In this document: piece by piece, positions 1 to 8,122 of the stretch
Layout: each line of letters opens with the position of its first letter
Numbering within the stretch: the first letter of the stretch is position 1
Assembly: GCA_023419995.1 (NCBI GenBank)
Contig: JAEZXF010000462.1
Span: 1 to 24,446 of the forward strand
Direction: 5' to 3'
Length of the DNA stretch: 24,446 bases
Source of the DNA: Pseudomonadota bacterium
GTDB taxonomy: Bacteria > Pseudomonadota > Alphaproteobacteria > Rhizobiales > Rhizobiaceae
The notes under the pieces: model-generated
The model's database searches: none
The model's input: only the letters and a program-made list of their open reading frames with translations
What the model was told of the DNA's origin: nothing
Position numbers and translations under genes: made by a program

Positions 1-916
1 CGCCCATGTTCTCGCCGAGCGAGACCACGCCGTCGTCGCCGAAGGCCGGGCAGTACTCGCCAGTCCTGGCGTCGATCGCGATCAGGCGCGCGTCGACCGT
101 GGTGACGATCAGGCGCTCGTTGCAGGCCTGGCCTTCCACCGCCTGGCCGGCCGGCAGCGCGTAGTAGCCGACGCCCCGGCAGCGCTGCCAGAACGGACCC
201 TTGGCCTGCGGATCGAACTTCCAGCGCTCCTCGCCGGTGTCGCCGTCGAGTGCGATGACGACGTTGCCGGTGGTGCAGGAATAGACGAGGTCGCCGATCT
301 GCAGCGGCGTGTTCTGGTCGATGCCGATGTCGCCGCGCCCGGTGCGGTAGGTCCAGGCGAGCTCGAGCCGGCCGACATTCTCCCGGTTGATCTGGTCGAA
401 GGGCGAGTAGCGCAGCCCCGCCGTGGTCCGGCCATAGGCCGTCCAGTCGGACGGCGCGTTGTCGCCGGCCGCGGCCGCATAGGGCGGGATCCCGGCCGAG
501 GGACGCACGATGCCGTGCGGCACGAAGGTGAAGCCGAAGCCGGCGACGAACAGCACCGCGGCCAGCGCCGCCCCGCCATGGAACAGGCCGCGCCGGGCGG
601 TCGCCGCCAGCGACGGCGTGAACAGGAGGGCGAACCCCGCCAGCGCCAGCGGCGCCATCAGGCGGGCGAAAAGGGCCCAGAAGCCGGTCCCGGCCTCCCA
701 CATCGCCCACGGCAGGGTCAGCACGGCGACGAGCGCGACCAGAAGGCCGCCGGCTGGCCATCCCCGCCACATCAGCACCGCCGCCGCCACATAGGCGATG
801 CCGACGATCCCGTAATAGAACGATCCGCCCAGAACGATCAGCCAGCCGCCGGCGAGAGCCAGCGCCAGGCCGATCAGGCCGAGAACGAGCGCGAAGAGTT
901 TCGCGAGAGCTTTCAT
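1..916 (-). CDS. gcd: Membrane-bound PQQ-dependent dehydrogenase, glucose/quinate/shikimate family (5' part; 3' end outside window)
   Basis: Seen: reading leftwards from an ATG at 914-916, 305 codons stay open to the window edge. The first ~130 residues are hydrophobic and would form about five membrane helices. From about residue 155 the protein turns into a soluble quinoprotein repeat region (DWTAYGRTTAGLRYSPFDQIN, then NTPLQIGDLVYSCTTGNVV and ALDGDTGEERWKFDP). The start is supported by AGGAG about 7 nt upstream. Known: five N-terminal helices followed by a PQQ beta-propeller are the architecture of membrane glucose/quinate/shikimate dehydrogenases of about 800 residues, which oxidise sugars or cyclic polyols in the periplasm and pass electrons to ubiquinone. 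Inferred: the same architecture here, with the catalytic propeller mostly off the window. Glucose, quinate and other substrates cannot be separated from this part, so the symbol is provisional. It is separated by 317 bp from the importer operon and is probably its own transcript. Confidence 0.88.
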   Translation of the reverse strand, partial: MKALAKLFALVLGLIGLALALAGGWLIVLGGSFYYGIVGIAYVAAAVLMWRGWPAGGLLVALVAVLTLPWAMWEAGTGFWALFARLMAPLALAGFALLFTPSLAATARRGLFHGGAALAAVLFVAGFGFTFVPHGIVRPSAGIPPYAAAAGDNAPSDWTAYGRTTAGLRYSPFDQINRENVGRLELAWTYRTGRGDIGIDQNTPLQIGDLVYSCTTGNVVIALDGDTGEERWKFDPQAKGPFWQRCRGVGYYALPAGQAVEGQACNERLIVTTVDARLIAIDARTGEYCPAFGDDGVVSLGENMG

Positions 917-962
917 TGACCACTCCTGTCTGTTGGGGGCTGCCCGGTGGCTGCGGGCGCAA

Positions 963-987
963 GCGCGCGGCGCCGGAGGCCGCGCGC
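963..987. other. Strong G+C hairpin in the 917-1233 intergenic region
   Basis: Perfect 9-bp arms (GCGCGCGGC at 963-971, GCCGCGCGC at 979-987) with a 7-nt loop. It lies about 46 nt upstream of the PQQ dehydrogenase start, on the side of its leader. No T-run follows on either strand, so it is not a textbook terminator. It could be a 5'-leader structure or an upstream-operon stop. Apart from this, the dyad at 1123-1145 and the weak hairpin at 1165-1185, the 917-1233 gap holds only a poor promoter candidate on the minus strand (TTGTCT at 1055-1060, 17-nt spacer, TACGTG at 1032-1037). Confidence 0.45.
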
Positions 988-1122
988 GGAAAGCGGGCGC
1001 GGAGGTCGCGGCGCCGATCGTAGCTCGCCAACACGTAGTACCGTCCCGCGCGCCAGACAATTGGGCCAAACGCGAGAGGCGATGTTGCAGACGGCAGCCG
1101 CCCGCCGCAGCCGACGGACGGG

Positions 1123-1145
1123 CGTTCGGTGAACCGAACGTTCGG
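1123..1145. promoter_or_regulatory. Overlapping palindromes, TetR-type operator candidate
   Basis: CGTTCGGT-ga-ACCGAACG (1123-1140) is an inverted repeat with 8-bp perfect arms. It overlaps a second perfect palindrome, CCGAACGTTCGG (1134-1145), so the element contains three alternating copies of CCGAA/TTCGG. The 2-nt spacer makes a stable RNA hairpin unlikely and a protein-bound DNA dyad more likely. Palindromes of the ACCGAACGTTCGGT style are typical TetR-family operators (family knowledge). It sits 207 bp upstream of the PQQ dehydrogenase start. No TetR gene is in the window. Confidence 0.4.
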
Positions 1146-1164
1146 CTCGGGCGATTCCGGAGAA

Positions 1165-1185
1165 GGGCGGAGCGGCTTTCCGCCC
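1165..1185 (-). terminator. Possible terminator of the peptide-importer operon
   Basis: Inverted repeat GGGCGG (1165-1170) / CCGCCC (1180-1185) with a 9-nt loop, about 50 nt downstream of the last importer gene on the minus strand and followed there by TTCT. A second dyad, CCGCGA-ga-TCGCGG (1213-1226), lies directly after the stop codon. The T-tract is short, so this is a weak call. Confidence 0.3.
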
Positions 1186-1233
1186 GGAGCCTCGCAGGCC
1201 GTTCCGACGTTTCCGCGAGATCGCGGCAACGAT

Positions 1234-2250
1234 CTAGGCCGGGATGCGCCCTTCCTCGACGCCGTGGCAGGCGACGAGCGTGTCGCCGACCTTGTGGGTA
1301 GCCGGCACCTCGGCCTTGCAGCGCGCATTGGCGAACGGGCAACGGGGATGGAACGTGCAGCCCGGCGGCGGGTTGAGCGGGCTCGGCACGTCGCCGGCGA
1401 TCGGGATGCGCGTCCGGCCGGTCATGGCGAGGTCCGGCACCGCGTCGAGCAGCATGCGCGTGTAGGGATGGCGCGGCGCGTTGAACAGCGTCTGGGTATC
1501 GGCCTGCTCGACGATGCGCCCGAGATACATGACGCCGACGCGCGCCGACATGTGGTAGACGACCGCGAGGTTGTGGCTGATGAGCAGGTAGGTCAGGCCG
1601 AGATCGGCCTGCAGCTTCTTCATCAGGTTGAGTATCTGGGCCTGCACCGACACGTCGAGCGCCGAGGTCGGCTCGTCGCAGATCAGGAAGCGCGGCTCGC
1701 CGGCAAGGGCGCGGGCGATGGAGATGCGCTGCCGCTGGCCGCCCGAGAACTCGTGCGGAAAGCGCGAGCCGTCCGACGGCGCCAGCCCGACCTGCCGCAG
1801 CAGCATGTCGATGCGCTCGGAGACCTCCTTCTCGTCGCGCGCCAGCCCGAGGAAGCGGATCGGCTCGGCGATGATGTTGCGCACGCGCATGCGCGGGTTG
1901 AGCGAGGCGTAGGGATCCTGGAAGATCATCTGCAGCTGCGCCTGCTCGGCCGCATTGCGCTTGCGCGCGTCCGCCGTGCTCAGGTCCTTGCCCTCGACGC
2001 TGAGCCGGCCGCGCGAGAGCCCGTAGAGGCCGACGATCAGGCGCGCCACCGTGGACTTGCCGCAGCCGGATTCGCCGACGAGGCTGAACGTCTCGCCCTG
2101 CCGGATGTCGAAGGAGACGTCCTCGACGGCGCGCACCGTGCGCGTCCTGCCGCCGGCCAGCCGGCCGATCAGGCCGGGGCTGGCGGTGAAATAGCACTGC
2201 AGGCTTTCCGCCCTCAGCTTGACCGCGTCCGCCGCGGGTTCGGCGTTCAT
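1234..2250 (-). CDS. Peptide-type ABC importer, ATP-binding subunit 2 (OppF/DppF-like)
   Basis: 338 residues from the ATG at 2248-2250 to TAG. Seen: Walker [10 protein letters not shown] (59-67), Q-loop [10 protein letters not shown] (110-119), signature FSGGQ (168-172), Walker B FLICDE (188-193), switch His226 (LLISHN), and the C-terminal cysteine cluster [14 protein letters not shown] typical of oligopeptide/dipeptide ATPases. Known: OppF-type subunits pair with an OppD-type subunit and hydrolyse ATP on the cytoplasmic face to drive uptake of peptides, nickel or related solutes. The start codon overlaps the stop of the preceding ATPase gene (ATGA, translational coupling), which rules out the longer open frame reaching to 2736. 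It is the last gene of a five-gene importer operon. Substrate specificity cannot be read from the ATPase. Confidence 0.93.
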   Translation of the reverse strand: MNAEPAADAVKLRAESLQCYFTASPGLIGRLAGGRTRTVRAVEDVSFDIRQGETFSLVGESGCGKSTVARLIVGLYGLSRGRLSVEGKDLSTADARKRNAAEQAQLQMIFQDPYASLNPRMRVRNIIAEPIRFLGLARDEKEVSERIDMLLRQVGLAPSDGSRFPHEFSGGQRQRISIARALAGEPRFLICDEPTSALDVSVQAQILNLMKKLQADLGLTYLLISHNLAVVYHMSARVGVMYLGRIVEQADTQTLFNAPRHPYTRMLLDAVPDLAMTGRTRIPIAGDVPSPLNPPPGCTFHPRCPFANARCKAEVPATHKVGDTLVACHGVEEGRIPA

Positions 2251-3269
2251 GCGTCGCCCTCCTGGACATGCGCGCTGGGCGACGGGGCATAGAGGTAGCA
2301 GGCGACCTGCCGCGAGCCGACCTCGGCGAAGCCGGGCGGCGCGGTGAAGCATACCGGCATGGCCCTGGGGCAGCGGCTGCTGAAGGCGCAGTTGTGCTGG
2401 CGCTCGGTCAGGCGCGGCATCGAGCCGTTGATCTGGGCGAGGCTGTCGACGTCGTCGCCGATCGACGGGATCGCGCCCATCAGGCCCTGGGTGTAGGGAT
2501 GCCTGGCGTCGTGGATGACGTCGGCCACCGGGCCGCTCTCGACGATGCGGCCGGCATACATGACGACGACGCGGTCGGCGGCCTCGGCGATGACGCCCAT
2601 GTCGTGCGTCACCAGCATCACCGAGGTGCCGCGCTCGCGGCACAGCGATTTCAGCAGCGTGATGACCTGCGCCTGCACGGAGACGTCGAGCGCGGTGGTC
2701 GGCTCGTCGGCGATGATGAGGCGCGGATCGGCGCACAGCGCCAGCGCGATGACGACGCGCTGGCGCATGCCGCCGGAGAACTGGTGCGGGAAATGGTCGA
2801 TGCGCTCGGCGGCGGCAGGAACGCCCACCGCGTCGAGCAGCGCGACCGCCTTCTCGCGCGCCTGCTGCCGGCTGAGCGGCAGGTGGGCGCGGATCGTCTC
2901 GCAGAGCTGGTCGCCGATGCTGAACAGCGGGTCGAGGCTGGTCAGCGGGTCCTGGAAGATCATGCTGATCTGGCGGCCGCGGATCGAGCGCATCTCCTTG
3001 CGCGACAGCTTGTCGATGCGCCGGCCGTCGAAGACGATCTCGCCCGAGGCGAGATAGCCCGGCGGGTCGAGCAGGCCGATGATCGCCGATCCCGTCAGCG
3101 ACTTGCCTGCGCCGGACTCGCCGACCACGCCGACGATCTCGCCGGCGCCGATGGTCATCGACACGCCGTCGATGGCCAGAAGCGGCCCGTGCCGCGTGGC
3201 GAACTCGATGCGGATGTCGCGGACTTCGAGCAGCGGTTGCGCGGCAACCTTTTCCGAGGAAGAAGCCAT
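2247..3269 (-). CDS. Peptide-type ABC importer, ATP-binding subunit 1 (OppD/DppD-like)
   Basis: 340 residues. Seen: Walker A GESGAGKS (50-57), Q-loop FQDPLTSLDP (105-114), signature FSGGM (164-168), Walker B LIIADE (184-189), switch His222 (LVTHD), and a C-terminal CAFSSRCPRAMPVC cysteine motif of the oligopeptide-importer ATPase family. The start ATG lies one base after the TGA of the upstream permease gene, and its own TGA overlaps the ATG of the second ATPase, so the four downstream components form a tightly coupled translation unit. Known role: one half of the heterodimeric ATPase powering a DppBC/OppBC-type permease pair. All catalytic motifs appear intact. Confidence 0.93.
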   Translation of the reverse strand: MASSSEKVAAQPLLEVRDIRIEFATRHGPLLAIDGVSMTIGAGEIVGVVGESGAGKSLTGSAIIGLLDPPGYLASGEIVFDGRRIDKLSRKEMRSIRGRQISMIFQDPLTSLDPLFSIGDQLCETIRAHLPLSRQQAREKAVALLDAVGVPAAAERIDHFPHQFSGGMRQRVVIALALCADPRLIIADEPTTALDVSVQAQVITLLKSLCRERGTSVMLVTHDMGVIAEAADRVVVMYAGRIVESGPVADVIHDARHPYTQGLMGAIPSIGDDVDSLAQINGSMPRLTERQHNCAFSSRCPRAMPVCFTAPPGFAEVGSRQVACYLYAPSPSAHVQEGDA

Positions 3270-3270
3270 G

Positions 3271-4191
3271 TCACCGCAGCCGTGGGTTGAGCGCGTCGCG
3301 CAGCCAGTCGCCCAGCAGGTTCACCGACAGCACCAGCACGCCGAGGACGGCGGCGGGAAACACGGCGATCCACCACTCGCCGGAGAACAGGTAGTCGTTG
3401 CCGACCCGGATCAGCGTGCCGAGCGAGGGCTGGGTGCTGGGAATGCCGACGCCGAGGAAGCTCAGCGTCGCCTCGGCGATGATCGCGAGCGCCAGATTGA
3501 TGGTTCCGATGACCAGCACCGGGGTCATGATGTTGCGCAGCAGGTGGCGCGACATGATGGTGGAGGCGCTGAGGCCGAGCACGCGCGCGGCCATGACGTA
3601 TTCCTTGCCCTTCTCGACCAGCACGGAGCCGCGCACGGTGCGCGCGTACTGGACCCAGAACGACAGGCCGATGGCGAAGACCACGGCGGCGAGCGCCAGA
3701 TTCTCGTTGCTGCCGCGCGCGGTCGCCTTGATGACGCCGTCGATGAGCAGGGCGACGAGGATCGCCGGAAAGGTCAGCTGCACGTCGGCGATCCGCATGA
3801 CGATGCTGTCGACCAGCCCGCCGAGATAGCCGCTGACCAGGCCGAGCAGGATGCCGACGACCATGGCGAGCAGGACCGAGCACAGGCCGACGATCAACGA
3901 CAGCCGGGTGCCGTACATGATGGTCGAGAGGATGTCGCGACCCTGGTTGTCGGTGCCGAGCACGTAGCGCCAGTCGCCGCCCTCCAGCCAGACCGGGGGC
4001 AGCAGCGAATCCATCAGGTTGAGCGACGACAGGTCGTAGGGGTCGTGCGGGGCGAGCCACGGCGCGCCGATCGCACCGACCACCAGCACGGCGGTGACGA
4101 CCGCCGCCACGACCGTGACCTTCGAGCGCCGGAAGCTGTACCAGAGGTCGCTCGCCAGCAGGCGGCGAAAGCCGTTGGCAAGGGCATTCAT
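3271..4191 (-). CDS. Peptide-type ABC importer, permease subunit (DppC-like)
   Basis: 306 residues from the ATG at 4189-4191. Seen: a first membrane helix near residues 24-46; a short periplasmic stretch with the DppC-family sequence LGTDNQGRDILSTIMYGTR; four to five further helices; and an EAA-type cytoplasmic loop (AARVLGLSASTIMSRHLLRN) that would contact the ATPase. The C-terminus is the usual LLGDWLRDALNPRLR. Known: DppC/OppC partners with DppB/OppB to form the translocation pore. The start overlaps the stop of the DppB-like gene (ATGA). The longer open frame reaching to 4818 is an out-of-register reading of the neighbour and is not used. Confidence 0.92.
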   Translation of the reverse strand: MNALANGFRRLLASDLWYSFRRSKVTVVAAVVTAVLVVGAIGAPWLAPHDPYDLSSLNLMDSLLPPVWLEGGDWRYVLGTDNQGRDILSTIMYGTRLSLIVGLCSVLLAMVVGILLGLVSGYLGGLVDSIVMRIADVQLTFPAILVALLIDGVIKATARGSNENLALAAVVFAIGLSFWVQYARTVRGSVLVEKGKEYVMAARVLGLSASTIMSRHLLRNIMTPVLVIGTINLALAIIAEATLSFLGVGIPSTQPSLGTLIRVGNDYLFSGEWWIAVFPAAVLGVLVLSVNLLGDWLRDALNPRLR

Positions 4192-5171
4192 GAGCCGGCT
4201 TCCGAGGCGGCGGTGCGCAGGCGCGGATCGACGGCGAGGTAGAGAAGGTCGACGATCAGGTTGATCGTGACGAAGATGACGCCGACGAACAGAAGGTAGG
4301 CCGACATCACCGGGACGTCCGAGAACTGCACAGAGCGGATGAAGAGGAGGCCGAGACCCGGCCACTGGAACACCGTCTCGACGATGATCGAGAAGGCGAT
4401 CAGCGAGCCGATCTGCAGGCCGACGACGGTGATGACCGGCACGAGCGTGTTCTTGAGCGCATGGCGGAAATAGACGGCGCGGTCGTCGAGGCCGCGCGCG
4501 CGGGTGAACTTGATGAAGTCGGTGCCGAGCACCTCGATCATGCCCGCCCGCACCAGCCGCATGATGAGCGTCATCTGGAACAGGCCGAGCGTCACCGCCG
4601 GCATGATGAGCGACTTGATGCCCGAGGCGGTGAGCAGGCCGGTCTGCCAGAAGCCGAGATCGACCACCGCGCCGCGCCCGAAGGTGGGCAGGATGCGGAA
4701 GTAGACGCCGAACAGCAGGATCAGCAGGATGCCGACCACGAAGGGCGGCAGCGACACGCCGAGGAGCGAGATCGCCTGGAAGGCGCGGCTCAGCGCGCTG
4801 TCGGGATGCAGCCCGCAATAGACGCCCATGGGGATGCCGAGCGCCAGCGCGAACAGCGCGGCGACGGCCGCGAGCTCGATGGTGGCGGGCAGCCGCTCCA
4901 TGATGAGCGACATCACCGGCTGCCCGTCGCGGTAGGAGACGCCGAAATCGCCGGTCGCGATGCGCGAGACGAAATCGGTGAACTGGACGATGACGGGCCG
5001 GTCGAGGCCGAGCTCGGTCCTCAGCTTCTGCCGGTCCTCCATCGAGGTTTCCTGGCCGACCATGCTGGCGACCGGATCTCCCACGAACTGGAAGATCAGG
5101 AACGACAGCAGGGCGACCGCGAGGAGGACGAAGATCGAGTGCCCGATACGTCTGAGCAGAAGTTGGAACAC
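4188..5171 (-). CDS. Peptide-type ABC importer, permease subunit (DppB-like)
   Basis: 327 residues. The start is GTG at 5169-5171, giving the family's usual N-terminus FQLLLRRIGHSIFVLLAVALL as the first membrane helix. Seen: about six helices; the early motif FQFVGDPVASMVG; the DppB-type stretch LRTELGLDRPVIVQF; and an EAA loop (ARGLDDRAVYFRHALKNT). The C-terminus LLYLAVDPRLR matches the family end. It follows the solute-binding protein gene by 28 bp and overlaps the next permease gene by 4 bp. Known role: inner-membrane pore subunit of peptide/nickel-type importers. Nothing unusual apart from the GTG start. Confidence 0.92.
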   Translation of the reverse strand: MFQLLLRRIGHSIFVLLAVALLSFLIFQFVGDPVASMVGQETSMEDRQKLRTELGLDRPVIVQFTDFVSRIATGDFGVSYRDGQPVMSLIMERLPATIELAAVAALFALALGIPMGVYCGLHPDSALSRAFQAISLLGVSLPPFVVGILLILLFGVYFRILPTFGRGAVVDLGFWQTGLLTASGIKSLIMPAVTLGLFQMTLIMRLVRAGMIEVLGTDFIKFTRARGLDDRAVYFRHALKNTLVPVITVVGLQIGSLIAFSIIVETVFQWPGLGLLFIRSVQFSDVPVMSAYLLFVGVIFVTINLIVDLLYLAVDPRLRTAASEAGS

Positions 5172-5199
5172 GGATCCCCTCCTCGCGGCCGGCTTGCGG

Positions 5200-6786
5200 T
5201 CAGTTCACACGCGTGAAGCGCAGCTCGAGCCGGTCGTCGGGGCGCTGGTGGACCTCGACGTTCTTCTTCTTGACCCAGACGAGCGTCTGCTGGTGGAGCG
5301 GGATGTGAGCATTGTCCTGGCGCACCAGGTCGAAGGCCTCGTACATCAGCTCGTTGCGCCTGGCGTCGTCCATCTCCGAGGCGATCTGCGTCGTCAGCTC
5401 GTCGACCTTGGGGTTCGAGTAGCCGCCGAGGTTCCACGTACCGACCTGCGAGGTCGGGGTGTTCAGCAGGTCGTAGAGGATGTTGTGGCCGTCGTTGGTC
5501 GAGGTCGCCCACGCGTGCAGGTAGAAGCTGGTGTCGCGCGACAGCACCTTCTGGAAGAACAGCGAGCGGGTCTGCGCCTGCAGGTTCACCTTGACGTTGA
5601 TGCGCGACAGCATGGCGGCGACGGCCTGGCAGATCGCCTCGTCGTTGACGTAGCGGTCGTTCGGGCAGTCCATCGTCAGCTCGAAGCCGTCCTTGTAGCC
5701 GGCCTCCTCCATCAGCGCCCTGGCCTTGTCGGCGTCGAACGGCAGGCGCTGGTTCAGGCGCTCGTCATAGCCGTTGACGCTCGGCGCGATCAGCGTGCCG
5801 GTCGGGATCGAGCCGTTGCGCATGATGCGGCTGCGGATCGCCTCGACGTCGATGGCCTGGTAGAAGGCCTCGCGGACGCGCATGTCCTTGAACGGGTTGG
5901 CGCCCTTGACGCTGCTGTAGAGCAGCTCGTCGCGCGCGCTGTCGAAGCTCAGGAACACGACACGGCTTTCCGGGCCCTGGAGAATGTCGAAGTCGGGCAT
6001 CTGCTCGATGCGGGCGATGTCCTGCGACGGCACCGGGTACATCATGTCGACGTTGCCGGACAGCAGCGCGGCGACGCGGGTGGCGTTGTTGGAGATCGGC
6101 GAGAAGATCGCTTCCTTGATGTTGTAGGCCGGCTCGTCCCACCAGCTTTCGTTGGCGGCGAAGACGGTCTTCTCGTCGCGCTGGCGCTGGGTCAGCCTGA
6201 ACGGGCCGGTGCCGTTGGCCTGGTGCGTCGCGGCGTTCTCGCCGCCCTTGCGCACGTCGGCCGGCGCGTCGGCGCCGTTCGCCTTGCTCCAGACGGCGCT
6301 GACGATGAACCAGTCGGCCAGTTCGGACAGCAGGATCGGGTTCGGCTGCTTCGTCTCGATCTCGATCTCGTGGTCGCCGACCTTGCGCACGGCGACGATG
6401 CTCTGCACCCGCGGCTTGACGTCGGAGCCGTCCTTCAGCGAGCGCTCGTAGCTGAACACCACGTCGTCGGCGGTGAAGGGCGAGCCGTCGTGGAAGGTGA
6501 CGTTCTCGCGCAGCTTGAAGCGCCACACGGTCGGGCTCGACAGCGACCACTCGGTGGCGAGCGCCGGCTCGATCTTCATCTCCCTGTCGCGACGGACGAG
6601 GCCCTCATAGACGTTCGCCAGCAGGCCGACGGTGGTGAACTCCGTCGTGCTGTGCGGGTCCATGGTGATGGCATCGCCCTGGAATGCCCACTGGAAGGTC
6701 TGCGCATGCACATCCTGAGACGCGGCCTGCACTGCGAATGCACTGATTGCGAGCGCTGCGGCCGCCTTCAGCATGAATCTAGCCAT
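5200..6786 (-). CDS. Peptide-type ABC importer, periplasmic solute-binding protein (SBP_bac_5 family)
   Basis: 528 residues. Seen: a signal peptide (residues 1-28, positively charged start, hydrophobic core, VHA-QT cleavage site); then the family-5 pattern: PALATEWSLSSPTVWRFKLR, ENVTFHDGSPFTADDVVFSYER, GTGPFRL, and a C-terminal IPLHQQTLVWVKKKNVEVH. The start is supported by GGGAG about 6 nt upstream. Known: this family captures peptides, nickel complexes, glutathione, opines or sugar conjugates and delivers them to DppBC-type permeases. The gene leads the importer operon, with its own promoter at 6831-6860 and an adjacent operator-like motif. The ligand is not inferable, but the catabolic neighbours argue for a small organic substrate rather than a metal. 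Confidence 0.93.
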   Translation of the reverse strand: MARFMLKAAAALAISAFAVQAASQDVHAQTFQWAFQGDAITMDPHSTTEFTTVGLLANVYEGLVRRDREMKIEPALATEWSLSSPTVWRFKLRENVTFHDGSPFTADDVVFSYERSLKDGSDVKPRVQSIVAVRKVGDHEIEIETKQPNPILLSELADWFIVSAVWSKANGADAPADVRKGGENAATHQANGTGPFRLTQRQRDEKTVFAANESWWDEPAYNIKEAIFSPISNNATRVAALLSGNVDMMYPVPSQDIARIEQMPDFDILQGPESRVVFLSFDSARDELLYSSVKGANPFKDMRVREAFYQAIDVEAIRSRIMRNGSIPTGTLIAPSVNGYDERLNQRLPFDADKARALMEEAGYKDGFELTMDCPNDRYVNDEAICQAVAAMLSRINVKVNLQAQTRSLFFQKVLSRDTSFYLHAWATSTNDGHNILYDLLNTPTSQVGTWNLGGYSNPKVDELTTQIASEMDDARRNELMYEAFDLVRQDNAHIPLHQQTLVWVKKKNVEVHQRPDDRLELRFTRVN

Positions 6787-6830
6787 CGGTATCTCCCATT
6801 CTTCCCCGCGATCTCTAGCTCGCGGACTTG

Positions 6831-6860
6831 ATGATAGGAATCAGTGAATGCCAATGTCAA
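6831..6860 (-). promoter_or_regulatory. Probable sigma-70 promoter of the peptide-importer operon
   Basis: On the minus strand, a perfect -35 TTGACA (6855-6860), an 18-nt spacer and -10 TATCAT (6831-6836) lie about 45 nt upstream of the solute-binding protein start codon in an A+T-rich patch. It abuts the operator-like motif at 6847-6877. Confidence 0.6.
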
Positions 6861-6877
6861 TTAACGGTATGCAATAT
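6847..6877 (+). promoter_or_regulatory. Composite operator-like motif, copy 1 (upstream of the peptide importer)
   Basis: AATGCC at 6847-6852, 12 nt, then CGGTATGCAATAT at 6865-6877. The same two blocks with the same 12-nt spacing occur on the minus strand at 11041-11071. The near-palindromic GTATGC/GTATAC core with flanking C/A resembles GntR/FCD operators of the yGT-N-ACr type (family knowledge). The core lies 4 nt upstream of the -35 box, and the AATGCC block falls in the promoter spacer. Regulation by the GntR protein encoded at 11194 is an inference. Confidence 0.55.
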
Positions 6878-6882
6878 ATCTT

Positions 6883-8016
6883 CTATGGAATGGCGACATG
6901 CTCGGTATTGAGTGCAGCCGGCGTGGTGACGCCGAGATGCGCCATGGTGATCGCCAGTTCGTCGATGAGGAGCTGGAGCGCGTGGCGCACGCCCGCCTTG
7001 CCGCCGGCGGCGAGGCCGTACATGGCGGCGCGGCCGACCAGCACGAAGTCCGCGCCGCAGGCCAGCGCCTTGGCGACGTGCTCGCCGCCGCGGACGCCGC
7101 TGTCGAGGATGACGGTGAAGTCCGGGCCGACGGTCGCGCGCACCTCGACCAGGCTCTCGATGGTCGCCATCGCGCCCTCGATCTGCCGGCCGCCATGGTT
7201 GGAGATGACGATGGCGTCGGCGCCCTCGTCGCGGGCGCGGACCGCGTCGGCGGCCGACTGGATGCCCTTCAGGATCAGCCGGCGCGGCCACTGGCGGCGG
7301 ATCTGCCGCACCACCTCCCAGTCGAGGCGGGCGGAGGATTGCGACGACATGTAGGCGGCGAGCGACTGGGCGCTGCTCTTCGGCGGGGCGTAGCGCTCGA
7401 TCGAGGCGAAGCGCGGCACGCCGTGGCGCAGCGTCTCCAGTGCCCAGCGCGGGCGCGAGGCGATGTCCATCACCAGCGACGGCCTGGGTCGCAGCGGAAG
7501 CTGGAACCCGTTGCGCAGATCGCGCAGGCGTCGCGACGGCCGCGGCACGTCGACCGTCACCACCAGCGCGTCGAAGCCGGCGGCGTCGGCGCGGCGGATC
7601 AGGTCGTCCACCACCTCCTCCGACTTGGCGACGTAGAGCTGGAACCAGCTTCCCGGCGCGACCTCGCCGATGCGCTCGATCGAGGTGGTGCCGGCCGTCG
7701 ACAGCGTGTAGGGCAGGCCCATCTCGACCGCGGTCCGCGCCACGCTCTCGTCGCCGCCGGGCCAGATCAGGTTGGTCAGGCCGACCGGGGCGATGCCGAT
7801 GGGCGCGGCCCAGCGCCGGCCGAGAAGCTCGGTCCCGGTGTCGATGGTCTCGGTGTTCACCAGCGCCCGCGGCCGCAGCCGCACCTTGTCGAAGGCCTCG
7901 GTGTTGTACCTGAGCCCGCCCTCGTGCCCGGCGCCGCCGTCCATGAAATCGAAGATCACCCGCGGGATGCGGCGCCGGGCCCGGTTGCGGAGGTCGTCGA
8001 TGCAGTGTGCTTTCAT
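6883..8016 (-). CDS. FMN-dependent alpha-hydroxyacid dehydrogenase/oxidase (LldD / mandelate dehydrogenase family)
   Basis: 377 residues, a TIM-barrel flavoenzyme. Seen: FQLYV (Tyr128), TVD (Asp156), LKG (Lys250), SNHGGRQ with catalytic His274 and Arg277, and the FMN-phosphate segment DSGVRGG...GADFVLVGR (305-329). Known: members oxidise L-2-hydroxyacids (lactate, glycolate, mandelate) to 2-oxo acids, passing electrons to oxygen, cytochrome or quinone. Unusual: the segment after the N-terminal RRIP reads IFDFMDGGA, so Phe24 occupies the place of the Tyr (YDY) that normally helps bind the substrate carboxylate. The start ATG follows a weak GGAT ribosome site. It is 106 bp downstream of the hydrolase gene, in the same direction. 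The preferred hydroxyacid is unknown. Confidence 0.9.
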   Translation of the reverse strand: MKAHCIDDLRNRARRRIPRVIFDFMDGGAGHEGGLRYNTEAFDKVRLRPRALVNTETIDTGTELLGRRWAAPIGIAPVGLTNLIWPGGDESVARTAVEMGLPYTLSTAGTTSIERIGEVAPGSWFQLYVAKSEEVVDDLIRRADAAGFDALVVTVDVPRPSRRLRDLRNGFQLPLRPRPSLVMDIASRPRWALETLRHGVPRFASIERYAPPKSSAQSLAAYMSSQSSARLDWEVVRQIRRQWPRRLILKGIQSAADAVRARDEGADAIVISNHGGRQIEGAMATIESLVEVRATVGPDFTVILDSGVRGGEHVAKALACGADFVLVGRAAMYGLAAGGKAGVRHALQLLIDELAITMAHLGVTTPAALNTEHVAIP

Positions 8017-8046
8017 CGCGGTGATCCAGAAGGCTTCGACATGGTC

Positions 8047-8064
8047 GGGAAGGCCGGCCTTCCC
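8047..8064. repeat. 18-bp perfect palindrome in an intercistronic gap
   Basis: GGGAAGGCCGGCCTTCCC is fully self-complementary. As RNA it gives a 7-bp stem with a CCGG loop. It lies between the hydrolase gene and the hydroxyacid dehydrogenase gene. No T-run follows. Confidence 0.6.
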
Positions 8065-8108
8065 TCGGGCGACGCGGCCCGGACCGCACGGGCCTGGCGC
8101 CGCGGCAG

Positions 8109-8122
8109 GCGGGCCGGCCCGC
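8109..8122. repeat. 14-bp perfect palindrome abutting the hydrolase stop codon
   Basis: GCGGGCCGGCCCGC directly follows the TGA of the alpha/beta hydrolase on the minus strand. With the palindrome at 8047-8064 it gives two hairpins in a 106-nt gap, a layout that fits differential mRNA stability or partial termination within the operon (inference). Confidence 0.55.

Noticed and set aside
2349..2357. GCATACCGG, similar to the operator core
   Set aside because: It lies inside the OppD-like coding sequence, lacks the second block and matches only part of the core.
4960..6831. Plus-strand open frame of 623 codons
   Set aside because: Antisense to the solute-binding protein and permease genes, with repetitive Arg/Val/Asp composition.
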